A DNA stretch of 64,000 nt from Ischnura elegans (taxonomy: Eukaryota > Arthropoda > Insecta > Odonata > Coenagrionidae): assembly GCF_921293095.1 (NCBI RefSeq), contig NC_060250.1:112788629-112852628 (forward strand), given 5' to 3'. Below the pieces are notes generated by a model. It was given only the letters and a program-made list of their open reading frames with translations, was not told where the DNA came from and searched no databases. Below, in pieces: positions 58,356-64,000 of the stretch. Each line of letters starts with the position of its first letter. Positions within the stretch are counted from its first letter, which is position 1. Both the position numbers and the translations under genes were made by a program.

Positions 58356-58603
58356 GGGCGGTCTGTGGTGATTGGGGGCCCTCGGCTGGAGCCCATGATG
58401 GGGTCTCCCTTACCAAGGGTTTTGGGAGCCTCCCCCAGAAAATTTTAGGAAATTGCTTACCCAGGAAGTATATTTTGACGCTATTCTGGCTCTTAAAAAC
58501 TAGATAGACGCTAATAAAAAATAGTAATTTCGTAAGAAAAAATACTATGAAAATTTAGAATTTCACAGCTTATAAAACTTATTGATTTAATATTGCTCCC
58601 TTA
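58356..58603. other. Unassigned
   Basis: A G/C-run block near 58370-58440 suggests another degraded MITE core, but its ends are not resolvable. Confidence 0.3.
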
Positions 58604-58749
58604 CAGCGGCGGATGCAGGATAGGAACGGGGTAAATAAGTGGGGGTAATCTCCCAGCAGTAGTGGGGGTCCGAAAAAAATGCCATTCTATCTAATGTAAA
58701 GTGGATACCCAAGGGGGGGTCTTAGCCCCTCCCCATAGATCCGCCACTG
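58604..58749. mobile_element. Short hAT-type MITE
   Basis: Ends CAGCGGCGGATGCAGG and ATAGATCCGCCACTG. Perfect duplication CTCCCTTA (58596-58603 and 58750-58757). Only 146 bp. Confidence 0.88.
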
Positions 58750-58757
58750 CTCCCTTA

Positions 58758-59226
58758 TTTATTTAGTGAATTTCTTCCATGAAACTGCACTGAAATCTAA
58801 AAGACCTCTAAACTGACCTTTTTGAATAACCCTATCAAAAATAGCATCAGCTTCTCTTTTATCTTTCGACCTTTATTTTATTTATTTTTATACGCACTTT
58901 TTACACTAAATGTGATGTAAATAAAGCAAATAATTAAAACGTCGAATATTATAATAGCAAAAAAACCTTGTTTTAAGTAATCGAAGTCTCTTATAAGACG
59001 CCTTTCATATACGCTTCTCAGACATCTCAGCACATAACTTTTCCAGCCCGAAATCCCATTCCAAAAATCCTTTAGTCCTTTCCATTTCTCTCTTTCTACA
59101 ACTTCTTAAACCCCTCATTCCTCATCTTCTTCAACCCTTAATGCATTAGTGCCATCCTTACTCACCTAGTCCGACGTATAATTTTCGCTGATTAACAAGG
59201 CCCCATGGAAAGTAATGACCACCTCC
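58758..59226. other. Featureless AT-rich stretch
   Basis: No gene or repeat ends recognised. Confidence 0.45.
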
Positions 59227-59234
59227 GTCTCCCA

Positions 59235-59570
59235 CAGTGGCGCAGCGAGGGGATTTGGGGGATAAACCCCCCCCCCCAGAGCTCAGAGAAATTTTTAAGT
59301 TTAATCCATTTTACTTAATTGTATTGATGTTACTAATAAAATAGCGTAAGGATTAATACAATATCCCTCAGAAAGCCGTAAAACTCACCATTTTGAACCA
59401 TTATCTTAAAATTCCGCTATTTATTAATCTCGCACCTACCGCTTATCCTGGTGGGTATACCATACCTCCACACACCCCGGTATTAGTTGCACCTAAACCT
59501 CCCCCAGCCTCAAGGTCGGTTAAGGTCCATTACGGACCTTGCCCAGCCTTAATTCCTAGCTGCGCCCCTG
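59235..59570 (+). mobile_element. hAT-type MITE with internal duplication
   Basis: Ends CAGTGGCGCAGCGAGG and TAGCTGCGCCCCTG. Duplication GTCTCCCA (59227-59234) / GCCTCCCA (59571-59578). Collinear with 50591-50901, plus a small extra hairpin AAGGTCGGTTAAGG...GACCTTGCCC near 59510-59545. Confidence 0.88.
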
Positions 59571-59619
59571 GCCTCCCACACTCCCAAAAGAACGAACTTA
59601 ATACGCAACTGGGTGACAC

Positions 59620-59882
59620 CAGTGGCGGATACAGATGGGGGGCGCAGGGGGCGCGCGCCCCCCCCTTGCGGGTCCGCTTGTATTACCGAACATTGCAAAA
59701 CCACAATTGTAACTTTTTTATATCATAAGATGGCATTGTCTTTTACATGTTTATAAGCACTTTAAATAAAATTTTCATATACTTTGCCTGTGACTTGATC
59801 ATCTTTTATTACGATAAAAGTAAAGACAACTCAAGATATGTTGCGCCGCCCCCCCCTTGAGTTTTTTCTGTATCCGCCACTG
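59620..59882. mobile_element. hAT-type MITE
   Basis: Ends CAGTGGCGGATACAG and CTGTATCCGCCACTG, 15 bp perfectly inverted. Perfect duplication GGTGACAC (59612-59619 and 59883-59890). C- and G-runs lie just inside both ends. The complete counterpart of 24399-24592. Confidence 0.92.
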
Positions 59883-60024
59883 GGTGACACGAGCTCAAAA
59901 ATAAAATAAATAAAGGAACAGACATGCTTTCATCAAAGACGAAAGACAGAGTAAATGAAAGCCATTACTCGTAAGCATAGCTATGGATGCAAAAATACAT
60001 CACCTGCACTTCCTGCATGGCATC

Positions 60025-60243
60025 TTAAGGCCGTTTTACATGGGGTAAGTATTTGTACAATCTGACGTGCATACGAAGGTGCAGTCGAAATTGCATCATG
60101 TAAAGCGGTGAATTGCAGGAACGCATGGACGTGAGATGGCAAAATAACCCGTTCTAATTTCATTCTTGCAATCGCACACCATAATAAGAAAAGAATGAAG
60201 ATTTAAACTGTGCAATTACGAGCCCCGTGTAAAACGGCCTTAA
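60025..60243. mobile_element. piggyBac-type MITE (TTAA borders)
   Basis: Begins TTAAGGCCGTTTTACATGGGG and ends CCCCGTGTAAAACGGCCTTAA: near-perfect inverted termini bounded by TTAA, the piggyBac target. 219 bp including both TTAA copies, non-coding. Inner complementary pieces (TTTGTACAATCTGACGTGCA region) give it a folded structure. Confidence 0.85.
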
Positions 60244-60710
60244 GAGGAATCCACGGAAGAGTGAAAACCGGCTTAACACACTTGAGGGCGGGTAGCAACG
60301 ATAATTAAAAAAAAATTCCTCACTTAACCATCCTCACATATGCTAAAAAAATGTTAAGGTTGCCGCCCACTTTCCATACTGTGGACGATTTATCCTGCAC
60401 ATTCCATGTGATATGGAAAAAAATGCAGCCAGAAACTTTGGATAAGTTCACATGGTAACTGGTCATCTAAGACTAAATTTGGGCAGTGCGTACATACATG
60501 CACACCTTCCAAAGGATTTTGGGGGAGGGTTTGAGGTTGACACCCCCAGCCATGACCTAGTCAGAAAAGGATGCTAGACCTGTGAGTCAAGAGTTATTCT
60601 TACAACTCCGGACATTGAAGATTAAGATTAAACTTCACCCGCAAAATCTGCCTTCATCAATTATTGTGACCATGTAGCAAGTCACAGATTTACTTTCACA
60701 CTACACTGCT
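60244..60710. other. Unassigned
   Basis: No gene or repeat ends recognised. Confidence 0.4.
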
Positions 60711-60935
60711 CAGTGGCGTAGCCAGGAATTTCGTTGGGGGGGGGGGGGGAATTAAAATAAAAAGAGTACGTACTAAGTAATGGGTTTTAAACTAATTTGA
60801 GCACTTTCAGTACTAGAAAAAATTCATTTATTAAAGAAATATTTTGTTAATTCATTATTTTTCAGTATTTTCTTTTCCTTTACGAAGGAAAATAATTGTT
60901 TTTATATTTCAGAGGTGGGGGTCTGGACCCCCTGA
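60711..60935. mobile_element. CAGTGGCG-type MITE, right end decayed
   Basis: Left end CAGTGGCGTAGCCAGGAATTTCG followed by a G-run. The body matches 55391-55644. The right terminus is eroded near GGTCTGGACCCCC. Confidence 0.6.
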
Positions 60936-63150
60936 ATGCGAATGCCCCCAATGTCAATGGCTCGCTATTGACACAGCTCTTCATACCATTAACCTCATTT
61001 TCTAGCCCCACCAAAACCAAAGAGCCGGATACACTAATTAGGTGAATTATGTACTCTCCAATGAAGCCTAAAGTTCAGAGATTATTTAATTTGTGTCAAT
61101 TGAATGTTGATTATCAGAATAGGCAGGCAATTCAATGATAAAAATGTCAGGACTAAAAAAAAAGAGTGCAGTTCTGCCTGCATTAACTGCAGGCCCCTGT
61201 GTTTAAATCAGGCACTGCCATTCCCTAAGCTTCCCCCAACCCCTTCTTTACCACGGATAATTGCAATTCCCAAGATAGGAGATAGTTTTAAAACATACTG
61301 ATTGTCTGACCTTCAGTACAATTGCAGCTTCCTCAGAATCACCTAGGCAGGGACTCTGCTTCTCCTGTTAGTGGGCCTGGAGTACTGATATCTGTAATTA
61401 CTACTGCACGAGTTGTCTTAATTGATTTTTTTTCCTGGCTCACTAATCATCTAATTTCAAATGAAAGTATTTTGCAAACATCTAAAGGCAAAGCAGTATC
61501 ACAGCCTTACTTTCCACGTATATAATTCCAAAGCCTAGACGTTATGTAGCATCAAAGAAATACCTCTTTCAATGTTATAAATATGGCACATTTTTCGTCT
61601 GAAAGAAATCGGTTACCCCTCTTGAGCCCCCAATACTGCAACTGGAGATTTTCTCACATTCAGGGAAAGTGAAAGAAGGCATTATTATCCTGAAGTTAGA
61701 GACATTTCTACAACCTATACCTGCTAAATTATCTTACCTAAACTGTAGGAACCATGTGTGTTATTCCATCCATGACTACAAGAATTACCTTTTTCAATTA
61801 GTCTAGCAATCAAAAACTGTCACCTGCAAAACCACATTCCTGATCAGGGGCAGTCTGGAAGGGTCGGCATTCGCCGAGGTCAATTCTAATTCCCCAACCA
61901 TCTGGCTCATTTTCAAACTTTCCAACTGACTCTCAAAAGAGCTTGCACCCTCCACTTAAGAAAATCTTTTATTCACTCCTTTTCTTATCAATTACTTCAA
62001 GCAAAGCTAGAAGAAGGCCACTTCTTTATCTACATCCTTATGTGAAATGGGAATGTTTCAAAAAATAAAACTGAATGAACTTAATAATCCTAAATAACTA
62101 CTGAATTTTTCATTAAAAATACAAGCCGAGAGCTATCACATGAGAGCAGCTGCTTTCTGATCTTTAAAAAGAGATGATGCTAGGGACATGTAAGTACATT
62201 ACATAATAGGAATCTAGGATGTGGCCCTCAATGTGATTACCTCCACTGATGAACACTAAAACATACCCCACAAATAGCAAGGACCACATAGCCACAGGAA
62301 ATGGCATTTGGTAAATTTGGCCCAGGATGCAGTATAACAAAATCTGGAAGGACAGAACCACAGAAGAAAGGTGAAAGAAGTCTCCCTATAGTCCCTTCCA
62401 TAGCATTGTTCATTAATTCTGGACACCTATCATTTTCTTTTCTTAAAATAATCAACATCACATCCTACACCGTTGCCTGAATGTTTCCTCAGCTGACACC
62501 AATGGAACAAGTCTGGCAAGACAGCATTTTCGCCAGGATTTCACTACCGAAGCGTCTACTTCAAAACCCAGGCACTCATGCCAATATTTTTACACTGAGG
62601 CAATGAATAACTTAAAAAAATACAGAGGGAAAAAATTTTCAGGCCCTTTAAGTAGAGGAAACAACGATTGGATGAAAATATAGGGACAGTTATTAGACTT
62701 GGTTTCAAAACATGTAACATCTGTCACAATGATATCGAATGACTTGCAAGAATAATAAAGTATGAACCAAAAATTATACAGGTCTGACAGGTAATCTGAA
62801 AGACTTGACAAGTGAAATTCGGATGAAAAAGCTTAGTCAAATAAATTCATGCCTAGATTCATTAAATACACAAAAAGCTAAACACAAAATGTTCATAATC
62901 ATCCTATACATATCGCTATTCCTATGATTTCCAGCTAATGTCCTGGATGGCATGATCTCAGTCTCTAAAAGAATTATCTCATACTATAAAAAACCTCACA
63001 AAATACATTAATGGGAGGTGCTGGAGAACACCTAAATACTAATATCTTTCATTATCACATGCTATCCTAGATTAATATAATTCACCCAAGAAACAGAGAT
63101 GTAATGTTACATCCATTCCATAGATATCCTCCCTGAACTGGTCATTCTCA
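60936..63150. other. Unassigned; SINE-related fragment near 61545-61745
   Basis: 61545-61745 contains ATAAATATGGCACATTT and TTTTCTCACATTCAGGG, both shared with the SINE copy at 53496-53886. The rest is AT-rich without recognised features. Confidence 0.4.
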
Positions 63151-63365
63151 ACCCTTAGGTTGGCTTGAATATGTAATGTACACCCCCCCCCCCCTAGACT
63201 TAAGGCACAGGTATGTGAATACATAATTCACATTCAGGGCAGAGAACAAGTTCATTTCCCTCGGCTACACACTGTTGAGGATTTAATTATGAGGGTGTCC
63301 AATGGCATCACCCAGAATCAGAAACAGTAAGAAACCGAGGACTCAAAAATAGGTGGATTAAGGCC
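63151..63365 (-). repeat. tRNA-derived SINE, family 1, degraded
   Basis: ACCCTTAGGTTGGCTTGAATATG, then CACATTCAGGGCAGAG, GAGGATTTAATTATGAGGGTGTCC, collinear with 548-766 and 20168-20386 but with the tRNA-like head largely lost and a C-tract at 63182-63195. Confidence 0.5.
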
Positions 63366-63641
63366 CCACCTCCTCTCCCAAGGCACTTGAAAAGACAAGA
63401 TTTTTAATATGGTTATCATTAAGTTTGTTTTTTGTATTACAGGGCCTCATTTGAATATAATATTTTTAACTTTTTTATCTAAATATAGAGATTATTTCCT
63501 TCAGACATTGTTGTATATATTTTGTTTTTTATCCTAAATATGAGATGACCTTTCAGACCCTTGTCCCCCCCCCCCCCCGCCCTAGAAAAAATCCTGGATA
63601 TTCCTATAAAAATCCTGGAGCCCCTTGGACTCAACCCATTA

Positions 63642-63733
63642 TGCTCCTAGCTTCCCAAGTTGTTGAATTCAGTAAACAAATTACAATTGCTCCTAGCTCC
63701 CCAACTCGTTGAATTCAGTAAACAAATTACAAT
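63642..63733 (+). repeat. Tandem duplication, 46-bp unit
   Basis: TGCTCCTAGCTTCCCAAG through AACAAATTACAAT (63642-63687) is repeated directly at 63688-63733 with four differences. Confidence 0.88.
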
Positions 63734-64000
63734 CGGTAATTCAGCACCGAATCAAACTGCCATCAGAAGATTTTTGCAGTGCAAAACTTTTCTACAACGA
63801 AAATTGCTATCTTTAGTTAAAATGAAAATATACCTATACATACCAACTACTTTTTTTCATAGGAGTAACACAAAATTAAAATTTAAGAATGTATATATGT
63901 ACAATAAATTCCAAGAAGTCAATAACGAGCCAAATGAAAATCTCTGACAAAATGATCATGAGCTGTAATTTAAATCTTATTTCTTAGGAAGCAGCAATAA

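Noticed and set aside
1..64000. CRISPR array, prophage or bacterial operon
   Set aside because: There are no regularly spaced repeats, no tightly packed frames and no phage genes. The composition and transposon content are those of an animal nuclear genome.

Overview
The window looks like intergenic and intronic sequence from a large, repeat-rich arthropod genome, most likely an insect. The basis is AT-rich non-coding DNA with no bacterial-style operons, GT-AG splice sites around short exons, tRNA-derived SINEs, LINEs, a mariner, a Transib and many small hAT-type MITEs. I did not identify the species. No rRNA, tRNA, CRISPR or full-length conventional gene was recognised.

Layout. 0.5-7.4 kb: SINEs, a decayed LINE reverse transcriptase (4.1-5.5 kb), a foldback repeat with hammerhead-like motifs, and two 3' ends of another LINE family separated by about 100-bp direct repeats. 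9.0-11.7 kb: a nearly complete but dead Transib transposon with 37-bp perfect terminal inverted repeats that begin with the RAG-type heptamer CACAGTG. 12.4-25.2 kb: SINEs, MITEs and GC-rich patches in otherwise featureless DNA.

26.9-39.5 kb is the only region with gene-like signal. Four short paralogous exons (28.7, 30.0, 31.5 and 32.1 kb) all have clean splice sites and phase 1-1 symmetry, and lie in three diverged copies of a segment of about 1.2-1.5 kb. Further downstream are a fibronectin-III-like phase-1 exon (37.7 kb) and a possible terminal exon with AATAAA (39.4 kb); a possible first coding exon lies at 26.9 kb. I read this as an expanding array of exon cassettes, possibly of an extracellular or membrane protein. 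The reading is tentative, and a decayed LINE (33.0-36.5 kb, itself holding Penelope-like and MITE insertions plus a large inverted repeat) sits inside the region.

40-64 kb: more MITEs, most with identifiable 8-bp target duplications, two elements bounded by TTAA, LINE fragments, a mariner transposase pseudogene (57.7-58.4 kb), SINE copies, and a plausible core promoter with a first-exon donor at 43.5 kb.
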